Part shown: piece after piece, positions 56,138-64,000 of the stretch
Position numbering within the stretch: position 1 is the stretch's first letter
Layout of the letters: every line of letters begins with the position of its first letter
Assembly (NCBI RefSeq): GCF_019426345.1
Contig: NZ_JAHLLW010000004.1
Location: 170,293 to 234,292 of the forward strand
Direction of reading: 5' to 3'
From: Marinomonas lutimaris
Lineage (GTDB): Bacteria; Pseudomonadota; Gammaproteobacteria; Pseudomonadales; Marinomonadaceae
Length of the DNA stretch: 64,000 bases
Program-made: the position numbers and the translations under genes
The notes under the pieces: generated by a model
Database searches by the model: none
The model's input: only the letters and a program-made list of their open reading frames with translations
Told to the model about the DNA's origin: nothing

Positions 56138-56194
56138 GCTTCTCTCCGTTTTTAGTTCAGTTATCTCAGCACACGGCCTGACACTATAATATTA

Positions 56195-56209
56195 TGTAAT
56201 ATTACTACA
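56195..56209. promoter_or_regulatory. HexR-type operator 1
   Basis: TGTAATATTACTACA matches the 15-base HexR consensus (TGTARTWWWAYTACA). It lies 57 bases upstream of the edd start, the usual place for repression or activation of edd. Confidence 0.7.
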
Positions 56210-56265
56210 TTTTTAATTTATTTCACGCCTAAAACAGATAAAAAACTAATAAAACCGCATTATTA

Positions 56266-56280
56266 TGTAATTTTTTTACA
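56266..56280. promoter_or_regulatory. HexR-type operator 2
   Basis: TGTAATTTTTTTACA is close to the HexR consensus, with intact TGTA and TACA ends. It lies 71 bases from operator 1, near the middle of the divergent region. Confidence 0.6.
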
Positions 56281-56430
56281 AAAAGAATTCGAAAAAGGCG
56301 CTTCTTCAGCTAATATACCCGAACTTCTGTAACATAATTCTGTACAATGTTAGTCTTAGATCAATAGATGATCAAAAAACATCCATATTGACAGGAATTT
56401 GTTACTAATCCTTGCTTAAAAAATTACTTA

Positions 56431-56445
56431 TGTAGTATTTTTACG
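56431..56445. promoter_or_regulatory. HexR-type operator 3
   Basis: TGTAGTATTTTTACG matches the consensus except for the final base, 73 bases before the gap start. It would be the site serving gap. Confidence 0.5.
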
Positions 56446-56518
56446 TAAAGAATAAAATTGAACGCATGTTGTTCGAATTCGAACATCAAGCAACTTTTGC
56501 ACTATGTTAGAGGTGAGT

Positions 56519-57532
56519 ATGACGATTAAGGTAGCTATCAACGGTTATGGACGCATTGGACGCAATACGCTTAGAGCTTTGTATGAATCAGGCAAGCGTG
56601 ATCAAATCCAAATCGTAGCGATTAATGATCTTGGTGATTCAAAAACCAACGCTCATTTGACGAAATACGATACTGTCCACGGTCGCTTCAACGAAGAAGT
56701 CACCTTTGATGAAGAAGCGCTTTATATCAACAAAGATAAAATTCGCACTTTCTCTGAACGCAATCCAGCAGACCTTCCTTGGGCTGAGCTAGATATTGAT
56801 GTCGTTTATGAATGCACAGGCTTCTTCACAACAAAAGAAAAGGCAAGTGCTCACATCACTGCTGGCGCGAAGAAAGTTATTATTTCAGCACCTGGTAAAG
56901 AAGTGGATGCCACTGTTGTATACGGTGTTAACCAAGATGTACTGACATCTAAAATGACGGTCATTTCAAATGCTTCTTGTACTACTAACTGCCTAGCACC
57001 ATTTGCCAAACCACTAAGCGAAAAGCTTGGCATTGAAAGCGGTTTGATGACGACAATTCATGCTTATACAAATGATCAGCGTCTTTCAGACGTTTATCAT
57101 GAAGATCTTTACCGTGCACGTGCAGCTGCAATGAACATGATTCCAAGTAAAACTGGTGCAGCAGCTGCGGTTGGCCTTGTTATCCCAGCACTTGTTGGTA
57201 AATTTGATGGTCTTTCCGTTCGCGTACCTACTATCAACGTTTCGCTAGTAGATTTAACTTTCTTAGCACCTAGAGAAACGACAGTAGAAGAAATTAACAA
57301 AATCATTGAAGACGCTATCAAAGCGGATCCAATTCTTGCGCAAGTATTGCATGTCAATTATGAACCTCTTGTCTCTTCTGATTTCAATCACAATGCCTAC
57401 ACTTCTAATTTCGATGCGACACAAACTCGTGTACAAGGCAAATTAGTCAAAGTCATGGCTTGGTATGACAACGAATGGGGCTTCTCAAACCGAATGCTTG
57501 ATAATACTATCGCATTAATGGCTGCGAAATAG
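56519..57532 (+). CDS. gap: Type I glyceraldehyde-3-phosphate dehydrogenase Gap
   Basis: A 337-residue phosphorylating NAD-dependent enzyme of lower glycolysis. The NAD-binding fold shows [20 protein letters not shown] and AINDLGD. The catalytic cysteine is Cys154 in [12 protein letters not shown], and the phosphate-binding segment is [33 protein letters not shown] and [13 protein letters not shown] follow. The wording is that of Pseudomonas Gap ([20 protein letters not shown]) rather than E. coli Epd. The ATG at 56519 with GAGG five bases before it is chosen over an earlier frame start. It is divergent from edd, a pairing kept in HexR-controlled genomes. Confidence 0.94.
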   Translation: MTIKVAINGYGRIGRNTLRALYESGKRDQIQIVAINDLGDSKTNAHLTKYDTVHGRFNEEVTFDEEALYINKDKIRTFSERNPADLPWAELDIDVVYECTGFFTTKEKASAHITAGAKKVIISAPGKEVDATVVYGVNQDVLTSKMTVISNASCTTNCLAPFAKPLSEKLGIESGLMTTIHAYTNDQRLSDVYHEDLYRARAAAMNMIPSKTGAAAAVGLVIPALVGKFDGLSVRVPTINVSLVDLTFLAPRETTVEEINKIIEDAIKADPILAQVLHVNYEPLVSSDFNHNAYTSNFDATQTRVQGKLVKVMAWYDNEWGFSNRMLDNTIALMAAK

Positions 57533-57542
57533 TCAAAATACA

Positions 57543-57566
57543 CGAAGGCTGCTGACGCAGCCTTCG
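57543..57566 (+). terminator. Hairpin between gap and pykA
   Basis: CGAAGGCTGC, loop TGAC and GCAGCCTTCG form a ten-base-pair stem, 10 bases after gap, without a T-run. It may be a weak terminator or mRNA processing element, so pykA could be partly co-transcribed. Confidence 0.6.
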
Positions 57567-57613
57567 TCGTCTCTTATACTTCTCTTCACGCTTTCTAATC
57601 TTTGGTATTTAAA

Positions 57614-59062
57614 ATGACTCGTAGAACTAAAATTGTTGCCACTTTAGGCCCTGCTTCCAGCTCCCCAGAAATGATTGAGAAATTGATCCTTGCTGGTGCC
57701 AACGTTTTCCGTCTAAATTTTTCTCATGGCCAACCTGAAGATCACATCGAACGAGCTAAAGTAGTTCGTGAAATGGCTCAAAAAAATGGTCGTCACGTGG
57801 CGATTCTGGGTGATTTACAAGGCCCTAAAATCCGTATCGCTCGCTTTAAAAACACCAAGGTCGAGCTAAAAGACGGTGCAACGTTTGTTCTTGATGTTGG
57901 TTTTGACAAAAACAATGGCGACGAAACTCGCGTTGGTATCGACTACCCACAACTAGCAAAAGACTCACAGCCCGGTAACGTTTTGCTACTTGATGATGGA
58001 CGAGTCGTTCTTGAAGTACTAGAAGTAAAAGGCCAAGAAGTTATTACTAAAGTCATCGTTGGTGGAGCTTTGTCTAATAACAAAGGCATCAACCGTCAAG
58101 GGGGTGGACTTTCAGCAGCGGCACTTACCGATAAAGATCGCGAAGATATTATAACTGCTGCTGCATTAAAAGCCGATTACTTAGCTGTTTCTTTCCCTCG
58201 CTGCGCAGACGACCTTCACGAAGCTCGCGCACTAGCTGAAGCTGCTGGCCTTAAAGCAGGTATTGTTTCTAAAGTAGAACGTGCGGAAGCCGTAGCTGAC
58301 AACGAAACATTGGATGCTATTATTCTAGCCTCTGATGCCGTCATGGTTGCTCGCGGTGACCTTGGTGTTGAAATTGGTGATGCAGAATTGATCGGTGTAC
58401 AAAAACACATGATCAAGCGCTGCCGTCAGTTGAACCGCCCTGTTATTACAGCAACTCAAATGATGGAAACCATGATCACCAGTGCAATGCCAACTCGCGC
58501 TGAAGTATTTGATGTAGCTAACGCTGTTCTAGATGGCACAGATGCTGTCATGCTTTCAGCCGAAACAGCGGCTGGCGCATACCCTGAAGAAGTTATTAAA
58601 ACCATGAACCGCGTTTGCTTGGGTGCTGAAAAGCAACCTGCAATCAATCGCTCTAAACACCGTATCGATGTGACCTTTACCAGCATTGATGAAACGATCG
58701 CGATGTCAGCAATGTACGCTGCCAATCACTTGGAAGGCGTAAAAGCGATCATCAGCTTGACTGATTCAGGTACAACACCACTACTTATGTCTCGCATTAG
58801 CTCTGGTTTGCCAATCTACGCATTGTCTCCAAACCAAGCAACACTGAATAAAGTAAATCTTTATCGTGGTGTAACGCCGGTGGCTTTCTCTTCACAAGAG
58901 TTCAACGTAGAGACTATCGTTGCGGGCTTAGTTAATCATGTTAAATCTCTTGGCCTAATCAAAGATGGAGATCTGGTTATTGTAACAAAAGGCGATCACT
59001 TGGTGAGCTACGGCACAACCAATATGATGAAAGTCGTAAAAGTCGGCGCTGTTGAGGAATAA
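57614..59062 (+). CDS. pykA: Pyruvate kinase (PykA type)
   Basis: A 482-residue enzyme converting PEP and ADP to pyruvate and ATP. It begins [20 protein letters not shown] and has [36 protein letters not shown] and [13 protein letters not shown]. The metal site is in [13 protein letters not shown], and [30 protein letters not shown] is the A-domain signature. The C-terminal allosteric domain includes [16 protein letters not shown]. Length and wording fit PykA (E. coli 480). The ATG at 57614 is chosen over a TTG four codons upstream. It lies six bases before mgsA, probably one transcript. Confidence 0.95.
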   Translation: MTRRTKIVATLGPASSSPEMIEKLILAGANVFRLNFSHGQPEDHIERAKVVREMAQKNGRHVAILGDLQGPKIRIARFKNTKVELKDGATFVLDVGFDKNNGDETRVGIDYPQLAKDSQPGNVLLLDDGRVVLEVLEVKGQEVITKVIVGGALSNNKGINRQGGGLSAAALTDKDREDIITAAALKADYLAVSFPRCADDLHEARALAEAAGLKAGIVSKVERAEAVADNETLDAIILASDAVMVARGDLGVEIGDAELIGVQKHMIKRCRQLNRPVITATQMMETMITSAMPTRAEVFDVANAVLDGTDAVMLSAETAAGAYPEEVIKTMNRVCLGAEKQPAINRSKHRIDVTFTSIDETIAMSAMYAANHLEGVKAIISLTDSGTTPLLMSRISSGLPIYALSPNQATLNKVNLYRGVTPVAFSSQEFNVETIVAGLVNHVKSLGLIKDGDLVIVTKGDHLVSYGTTNMMKVVKVGAVEE

Positions 59063-59068
59063 TTCACA

Positions 59069-59539
59069 GTGAAGAGCAAAACGTTGCAACAAAAAACGAT
59101 CACGACACCAGAGCGTAAAAACGTCGCTCTGGTTGCTCATGACAATATGAAACCCGCTCTTATTGAGTGGACAGAAAAGCATAAAGAAAAATTGATAAAA
59201 CACAATTTGATGGCTACAGGTACGACTGGGAACTTAATGCAAAAGCAACTAAACGTTCCAGTTCACTCTCTGATTAGCGGCCCTCTCGGCGGAGACCAAC
59301 AACTTGGGGGACTCATTGCCGAAGGTAAGATTGATGTGCTGATTTTTTTCTGGGATCCTTTTGAGCCAATGCCCCATGATCCTGACATTAAGGCCCTGCT
59401 TCGAGTCGCTGCTGTTTGGAATATCCCAATTGCTTGTAGCGTTTCTTCTGCTAATTTTCTGGTTACGTCTCCCTTATTCGAAAACGAATTTGAGCGGCAA
59501 ATTCCAGATTATGAAAAATACCTTCAAGAGCGACTCTAG
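59069..59539 (+). CDS. mgsA: Methylglyoxal synthase MgsA
   Basis: A 156-residue enzyme that converts dihydroxyacetone phosphate to methylglyoxal, relieving phosphate-sugar overload. Motifs: VALVAHDNMKPALIEW, the phosphate-binding ATGTTGNLMQKQ, SGPLGGDQQLGGLIAEGKID, FFWDPFEPMPHDPDIKALLR, and IACSVSSANFLVTSPLF. Asp and His residues of the active site (HDNMK, GGDQQ, DPDI) are present. The GTG at 59069 has GAGGAA about ten bases before. It sits directly after pykA, an adjacency that joins overflow control to the end of glycolysis. Confidence 0.94.
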   Translation: MKSKTLQQKTITTPERKNVALVAHDNMKPALIEWTEKHKEKLIKHNLMATGTTGNLMQKQLNVPVHSLISGPLGGDQQLGGLIAEGKIDVLIFFWDPFEPMPHDPDIKALLRVAAVWNIPIACSVSSANFLVTSPLFENEFERQIPDYEKYLQERL

Positions 59540-59550
59540 TCGCTCTTTTC
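59526..59550 (+). terminator. Terminator overlapping the mgsA stop codon
   Basis: AAGAGCGAC, loop TCTA, GTCGCTCTT then T-rich sequence; the TAG stop is part of the loop. Confidence 0.85.
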
Positions 59551-59751
59551 TTTTGCCTCTATCTATCTTCCAACTTACGTATTTCAACGACCTTCAAAGC
59601 TCGCGGTTTTCTTCAAAATCGGCTATATTAGCCGCCATTATTGTCATGCAAAAATGTGTTAGGCCACGTTTAGACAAGACAAACTTACTAATTAGGTTCA
59701 ACGTACAACCCCCTCAGCACCCCGTTGAACACCACTTATAGGAGAAGAGTT

Positions 59752-60243
59752 TTGCAAGCAGATGTAGCCCTAATAATGGGATCAAAAAGTGACTGGGCGA
59801 CAATGGAAGGTGCCGCAGAAATAATGGACGCTCTTGGCGTAAGTTACCACGTCGAAGTTGTCTCCGCTCACCGGACACCAGTCAAACTTGCAGAATTTTC
59901 AGAAAGCGCTGCAGACAAAGGCTTTAAGGTAATTATTGGTGGCGCTGGCGGCGCAGCTCATTTGCCTGGCATGGTTGCTGCTCATACACGCTTACCTGTT
60001 CTAGGCGTACCAGTGCAAAGCAAAGCATTAAACGGCATGGACAGTTTATTGTCTATCGCTCAAATGCCAAAAGGCGTTGCGGTTGGAACACTTGCCATTG
60101 GTAGTGCTGGGGCTTTTAATGCCGGCCTATTGGCTTGTCAAATTCTAGCCATTTCCAATCCAGAACTTGCTAAAAAAATTGAAGCGTTCAGAACCAATCA
60201 GACTGAAACTGTATTGGCTAATCCAGACCCAAGAGAGGCTTAA
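59752..60243 (+). CDS. purE: N5-carboxyaminoimidazole ribonucleotide mutase PurE
   Basis: A 163-residue class I PurE that moves the carboxylate of N5-CAIR in purine synthesis. The signatures are [53 protein letters not shown] and [21 protein letters not shown] chose the TTG at 59752 because AGGAG lies seven bases before it and it gives the family's usual N terminus; the longer frame start at 59725 has no ribosome site. It is followed at three bases by purK, the enzyme supplying its substrate. Confidence 0.94.
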   Translation: MQADVALIMGSKSDWATMEGAAEIMDALGVSYHVEVVSAHRTPVKLAEFSESAADKGFKVIIGGAGGAAHLPGMVAAHTRLPVLGVPVQSKALNGMDSLLSIAQMPKGVAVGTLAIGSAGAFNAGLLACQILAISNPELAKKIEAFRTNQTETVLANPDPREA

Positions 60244-60246
60244 TCT

Positions 60247-61311
60247 ATGTCAGTTCTATGGGTATTAGGAGCCGGTCAATTAGGAGCCATGCTAAAACAA
60301 GCCGGAACACCACTTGGTATTGATGTCCGTCCAGTTGATATAGAGTCAACTGAAACCTTAGCATTAGCACCAACCGACATTGTTACAGCAGAAAGAGAAG
60401 AATGGCCTGATACTGTCGCCACCAAACAACTTGCTACACACAGTAACTTTGTCAACTTAGCTACTTTTCCACAACTTGCAGATCGTCTAACACAGAAACA
60501 ATGGTTAGATCGCCTTGAGCTAGCAACAGCACCATGGTTTTCTGTTGAAGCAGACTCCACAGCCGCAAAAGCCCACGAGACATTAGGTGAGCGTGTTTTG
60601 ATGAAACGCCGTCGGGGTGGTTACGATGGCAAAGGTCAATATTGGCTGAAACAGTCTGAGAGCATTGAGATACCTGAAGATTGGAAAGGCCAAGCGATTG
60701 CAGAGCAGGCTATTAATTTTGATGAAGAGGTTTCATTAGTCGGTGTTCGAGGCAAAAATGGTGAAACACATTTTTACCCTTTAACGCTCAACCTCCATAT
60801 TAATGGAATTTTATACGCATCCATCTCTCCCTTAGAACGCCTAAAACCTTTGCAAAGTAAAGCAGAAGCAATGCTTAGCAAGCTTATGGACGCTTTAGAC
60901 TACGTTGGTGTGATGGCAATGGAGTGTTTTCGCATAGGTGATGAGCTACTCATTAATGAGCTAGCTCCAAGGGTCCACAATAGCGGCCATTGGACGCAAG
61001 CTGGCGCTAGCATATGTCAGTTTGAAAACCACGTACGCGCAGTCACAGGACTTCCATTAGCGCCAGCTGAAGTGAAGAACCAAAATATGATGGTCAACTT
61101 AATTGGTGTTGATCTAGACTATGATTGGCTTAATATCAAAGGCTTAGAGCTTTATTGGTACAAAAAGGAAGTTCGTCCAGGTAGAAAAGTGGGCCACCTA
61201 AACTTCTGCTCAGGTAGTCACGCTGTATTACAAACAGCACTAGCGCAACTAGATCTTCCACAACCTTATCCAGAAGCATTACAGTGGTTATCTAAAAACA
61301 TACCTAAATAA
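60247..61311 (+). CDS. purK: N5-carboxyaminoimidazole ribonucleotide synthetase PurK
   Basis: A 354-residue ATP-grasp enzyme making N5-CAIR from AIR, bicarbonate and ATP. It begins VLWVLGAGQLGAMLKQAGTP. Its ATP-grasp core shows VLMKRRRGGYDGKGQYWL, AIAEQAINFDEEVSLVGVRG, GVMAMECFRIGDELLINELA and PRVHNSGHWTQ. It lies three bases after purE, with the same order as in E. coli purEK. The ATG at 60247 is clear. Confidence 0.95.
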   Translation: MSVLWVLGAGQLGAMLKQAGTPLGIDVRPVDIESTETLALAPTDIVTAEREEWPDTVATKQLATHSNFVNLATFPQLADRLTQKQWLDRLELATAPWFSVEADSTAAKAHETLGERVLMKRRRGGYDGKGQYWLKQSESIEIPEDWKGQAIAEQAINFDEEVSLVGVRGKNGETHFYPLTLNLHINGILYASISPLERLKPLQSKAEAMLSKLMDALDYVGVMAMECFRIGDELLINELAPRVHNSGHWTQAGASICQFENHVRAVTGLPLAPAEVKNQNMMVNLIGVDLDYDWLNIKGLELYWYKKEVRPGRKVGHLNFCSGSHAVLQTALAQLDLPQPYPEALQWLSKNIPK

Positions 61312-61361
61312 AAAAATATCTACTTCAAAGACTAGATACCTTGCAGACTAAATTAACCAAG

Positions 61362-61396
61362 TGTCGCGACCCATCATGGTGAGCGGCATTTTTTTT
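61362..61396 (+). terminator. Terminator of purEK
   Basis: TGTCGC and GCGGCA arms, with an inner CC/GG pair and an internal bulge, are followed by eight T residues, 50 bases after purK. Confidence 0.7.
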
Positions 61397-61601
61397 GTCA
61401 TTCAGACTTCAATTTGAGTTATTTTCACAACGGTCAATAAAAAACAAAAAACATGCAAAAAAATTTCTAAAAAACATGAAATTTAATGTTTTTGAACTTG
61501 TTTACTTTACAAAACTCCTTATTCTAATTGATCTAGCTGAAATAGCTTGTCCAATATAAAAATAACAGCACACTTTAGTAGATGCTGATAAGGAACCTTG
61601 A

Positions 61602-62075
61602 ATGAATCACCTTGAACTAGACAGTTATGACTGGCGCTTGCTTCGAGCACTACAAACTAACGCAAGACTCACCAATGTAGCACTATCAGAACAAGTTAAT
61701 CTATCTCCTTCACAATGCTCAAGACGACTTCAAAGGCTTGAACAAAATAATTTAATTGAAGCTTACTTTACCCAGCTTAATGCAAGTGAATTGGGGTACC
61801 AAGTAACCGCTTTTGTTAACATCACTCTAGATAAAAGCGTAAAAAACTCAGATAAAGAATTCAAAAAAGCAATTGAAGCTATTCCTCAAATATTGGAATG
61901 CTACTCGGTCAGCGGAGAAGCAGATTATTGGCTACGGGTAATTAGCGAAAATCTTCCCGCCCTATCAACTTTTCTAAGTAAGTCACTTGCTGACCTACCT
62001 TGTGTAAGAGATTTAACCTCTACCGTTGTTCTAAATCGTGTAAAACATGCACCTTCAATTCCACTCCCGAATTAA
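61602..62075 (+). CDS. Lrp/AsnC-family transcriptional regulator
   Basis: A 157-residue feast/famine regulator. The N-terminal winged helix-turn-helix (about 1-60) shows LDSYDWRLLRALQTNARLTN, then ALSEQVNLSPSQCSRRLQRL. The C-terminal RAM ligand domain (about 68-145) has ILECYSVSGEADYWLRVIS, the typical amino-acid-sensing block. Its effector and targets are unknown. It is close to, but convergent with, the MFS transporter gene, so it may not control it. AGGAA eight bases before the ATG at 61602 supports the start. Confidence 0.9.
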   Translation: MNHLELDSYDWRLLRALQTNARLTNVALSEQVNLSPSQCSRRLQRLEQNNLIEAYFTQLNASELGYQVTAFVNITLDKSVKNSDKEFKKAIEAIPQILECYSVSGEADYWLRVISENLPALSTFLSKSLADLPCVRDLTSTVVLNRVKHAPSIPLPN

Positions 62076-62089
62076 CTGAGAAAATTGAG

Positions 62090-62128
62090 AAGCGACAGAG
62101 CCCAAATGTCATAAGGGTGTCGCTTTTT
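62090..62128. terminator. Terminator between convergent lrp-type and MFS genes
   Basis: AAGCGACA and TGTCGCTT arms, with an inner CCC/GGG pair, are followed by a T5 run, 14 bases after the regulator stop. It touches the end of the MFS gene at 62127. Confidence 0.75.
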
Positions 62129-63368
62129 AGATTTCAGGCAAACGTATGACCACAAAAACTCCCGCCAAAGTAATTACCGAAAAAACTAAAACGAGAGATG
62201 CTAAAGAGATAGAATAAGTCAGTAGACTAATACTACTCATCGCTAATAAAATAAAACCAATAATAGTATTACTCACCGATACATAACTAGTTCGCTTATT
62301 TCCCTCACCTAAATTCACTAAATACGTTTTACGACCAATTCTGACACCTTGATGTGCAATACTTAAAACAAAGTAAAGAATAACAATGATCCAAGTAACA
62401 AACACTTCCTCTGAAAATAACTTAACAGTTAAAAATAGAACAACACCTGTGAACGCACTCAACAAAGAAGAAACCATCATCACTTTCCGACTAGAATAAT
62501 CCGAAAATAAGCCCCAAAAAGGAGAAGACAGCAAAGAAGCCAAACCACTAGCTAAGATAAATAAACCTAAGATCAACACCCCATTTTCAGATCTTTGCTG
62601 AGCAATCAATACGTAATAGGGAGCACTCAACGCCGCACACAAAAAAAACGAACGGGCAATAACGAATTCACGAAATACTGAATCCGTTCTTAATAGACTA
62701 AGCTCGCCAAATACATCGATAAAATTCCTGCCCTTATCCTCAACGTCACTTAAAGGCTCTTGCACAAAGGAATAAATTAGAGCAGCAACTAGCCAAACTA
62801 GCGTAGCAGCAACAATTCCCCAAATATAAAAACTCACATTACCTTGAAAACTTTCGAAGAAAAATAATGTACAAACCGCAATACCTATTGTTATAAAACC
62901 TGAAGCACTAGAAGACCATCCAGAGACTCTTCCGCGTTTATTTTTCACAACTGTCTTACCAAGTACATCTTTCGACGCTACAGAATTAAGCCCTCTTGCT
63001 ACACTAAATACGATTAATGCAGCAATAATGACCCAACCTGCACTTGCTCCATCTAACAATAAAGCAGCACACCCTATCACTACTACACATAGAGATTGGA
63101 TAAGACTTCCTAATACCCAAACCCACTTTCGAACTTTCACTTTATAAATAAAGTGAGCTATAACTAACTGTGGCAATAAAGATCCAGATTCACGTATTGG
63201 TACCAGCCAGCCCAATAGGTATAAAGGAGCACCTAAGCTTTGTAACAGCCACGGCAAGGTAACTTTTGGGTTAATCAAGACATCACCAAAGTTAATTAAA
63301 AACTGAGAAAAAATCTGCTTAAAAATATTCGCCCTATCGACCTTCTTTTCCTCTTCTTTATCTAACAT
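62127..63368 (-). CDS. Major facilitator superfamily transporter
   Basis: A 413-residue integral-membrane protein with about 11-12 hydrophobic segments and no signal peptide. It begins MLDKEEEKKVDRANIFKQIF, a charged cytoplasmic start, then PWLLQSLGAPLYLLGWLVPI. The KRGRVSGWSSSASGFITIG loop in the middle and the FSDYSSRKVMMVSSLLSAF loop carry MFS features. The substrate is not recognisable. It converges on the Lrp-type gene, and the 245 bases upstream contain no other gene. The ATG at 63368 is chosen over the GTG one codon before. Confidence 0.85.
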   Translation of the reverse strand: MLDKEEEKKVDRANIFKQIFSQFLINFGDVLINPKVTLPWLLQSLGAPLYLLGWLVPIRESGSLLPQLVIAHFIYKVKVRKWVWVLGSLIQSLCVVVIGCAALLLDGASAGWVIIAALIVFSVARGLNSVASKDVLGKTVVKNKRGRVSGWSSSASGFITIGIAVCTLFFFESFQGNVSFYIWGIVAATLVWLVAALIYSFVQEPLSDVEDKGRNFIDVFGELSLLRTDSVFREFVIARSFFLCAALSAPYYVLIAQQRSENGVLILGLFILASGLASLLSSPFWGLFSDYSSRKVMMVSSLLSAFTGVVLFLTVKLFSEEVFVTWIIVILYFVLSIAHQGVRIGRKTYLVNLGEGNKRTSYVSVSNTIIGFILLAMSSISLLTYSISLASLVLVFSVITLAGVFVVIRLPEI

Positions 63369-63613
63369 CACGACACTCTATTAATAGTTTTAGTCACGGT
63401 ACACACTCTAAAAATTGTCTCTAAAAAAATAGAAAAATAAATATCTCATTCTAAAAAATTGATAGCCTTTACAAAAGGCTTTAGTAAAACAAGACTTACT
63501 CACATTCTTGTAAATAACGTAAAAAACTTGTCACATGATTAGCCAATCATACTGCGGTTAGATAGACTAATTGAGATATTTAAAAAAACACATAATTGAT
63601 AAGGATAGATAAC

Positions 63614-63772
63614 ATGGATTTAATTAGAATTTTATTTGCTATTCTTCTACCACCGCTTGGTGTCTTTTTACAAGTCGGTATAGGTGGTGCATTCTGGCTA
63701 AACATATTACTCACACTACTAGGTTATATTCCTGGCATTGTTCACGCTGTATGGATCATCGCTAGGCGCTAA
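63614..63772 (+). CDS. Pmp3/YqaE-family small membrane protein, 52 residues
   Basis: A tiny gene with an AAGGA ribosome site and an ATG at 63614. It encodes two hydrophobic helices: MDLIRILFAILLPPLGVFL, then NILLTLLGYIPGIVHAVWII. The central LPPLGVFLQ and the GYIPGIVHA block, with the charged WIIARR ending, are the signature of the Pmp3/YqaE (UPF0057) family. Members are linked to salt, cold or membrane-potential stress in yeast and plants; the bacterial role is poorly known. It lies alone, with no operon partner visible. Confidence 0.88.
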   Translation: MDLIRILFAILLPPLGVFLQVGIGGAFWLNILLTLLGYIPGIVHAVWIIARR

Positions 63773-64000
63773 CCTCAGCGCTCTCTAGATGAAAAAGCAC
63801 TGACAACTGACACTCAAACGCTGGACGATCATTAAGGCGGCAACCTCAATGATATACACATTATTCTGCTTCGTCCCTCACTGTGTGCTGACTCATACCA
63901 TCTTTTACATTGAAGTCGCGCTGACGCGTTGAGCTTGCGAAACAGGCGCAAGCGAAGGCAATGACAAGATGGCATTCCTACAGGCAAAAGAATTTTCTGC
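63773..64000. other. Unassigned right-edge sequence with GC-rich palindromes
   Basis: No gene could be supported in the last 228 bases. Two close inverted pairs occur: GTCGCG/CGCG around 63916-63928 and GCTTGCG/CGCAAGC at 63933-63953. An ATG at 63961 opens a frame that runs off the edge without a ribosome site. It may be an intergenic repeat family member or the start of a gene cut by the window. Confidence 0.35.

Overview
The window reads as a chromosomal segment of a marine gammaproteobacterium. Marinomonas or a close Oceanospirillales relative is the best guess, inferred from gene content and moderately AT-rich coding sequence. It has an algU-mucABCD-type sigma-E operon, Pseudomonas-like arginine genes, a polyol ABC operon, and an Entner-Doudoroff branch under HexR. 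Nearly all of it looks like ordinary vertically inherited chromosome. I see no rRNA, tRNA, CRISPR array, integrase, transposase or prophage gene.

Layout. 1-5.6 kb: a zinc-binding znuA cut by the left edge, astE, a Nudix/DUF2927 pair, hemE, a small unknown and glnK. 5.6-16.5 kb: an arginine/glutamate block, made of a four-gene basic-amino-acid ABC transporter, a GATase1-AraC regulator of the Pseudomonas ArgR type, the giant NAD-glutamate dehydrogenase gdhB and an acetylornithine/succinylornithine aminotransferase. 16.7-25.7 kb: a DUF898-M48 peptidase pair, a PhzF-like enzyme, sbmA, a 69-residue protein, glnE and a CYTH protein. 25.9-28.4 kb: argE-argA. 28.4-35.2 kb: the rpoE-mucA-mucB-rseC-mucD envelope-stress operon, then nadB and ygfX/sdhE. 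35.5-43.8 kb: the mannitol/sorbitol operon mtlEFGKD, its regulator mtlR and a convergent xylulokinase. 44-48.4 kb: an MHYT hybrid histidine kinase overlapping an HD-GYP response regulator. 48.5-51.2 kb: ygfZ, ung and an aminoglycoside/choline-kinase-like phosphotransferase. 51.2-59.5 kb: hexR, putP, edd, gap, pykA and mgsA. 59.7-64 kb: purE-purK, an Lrp-type regulator, an MFS transporter, a 52-residue Pmp3/YqaE membrane protein and an unexplained palindrome-rich right edge.

How the genes work together. Arginine uptake, arginine biosynthesis (argA, argE, argD), succinyl-pathway catabolism (astE, argD/aruC) and glutamate oxidation (gdhB) are unusually concentrated in the first 28 kb, with nitrogen signalling genes (glnK, glnE) among them. 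Polyols taken up by MtlEFGK are oxidised by MtlD to fructose or xylulose; XylB would phosphorylate the xylulose. Edd, Gap, PykA and MgsA form lower hexose metabolism. Three 15-bp sites matching the HexR consensus lie between the divergent edd and gap genes.

No plainly new system is visible. The observations most worth following up are the DUF898/M48 membrane pair, the triple HexR-site array, the putative ArgR-type control of the transporter/gdhB block, the MHYT kinase/HD-GYP pair, the long putP leader, and several small or unknown genes.
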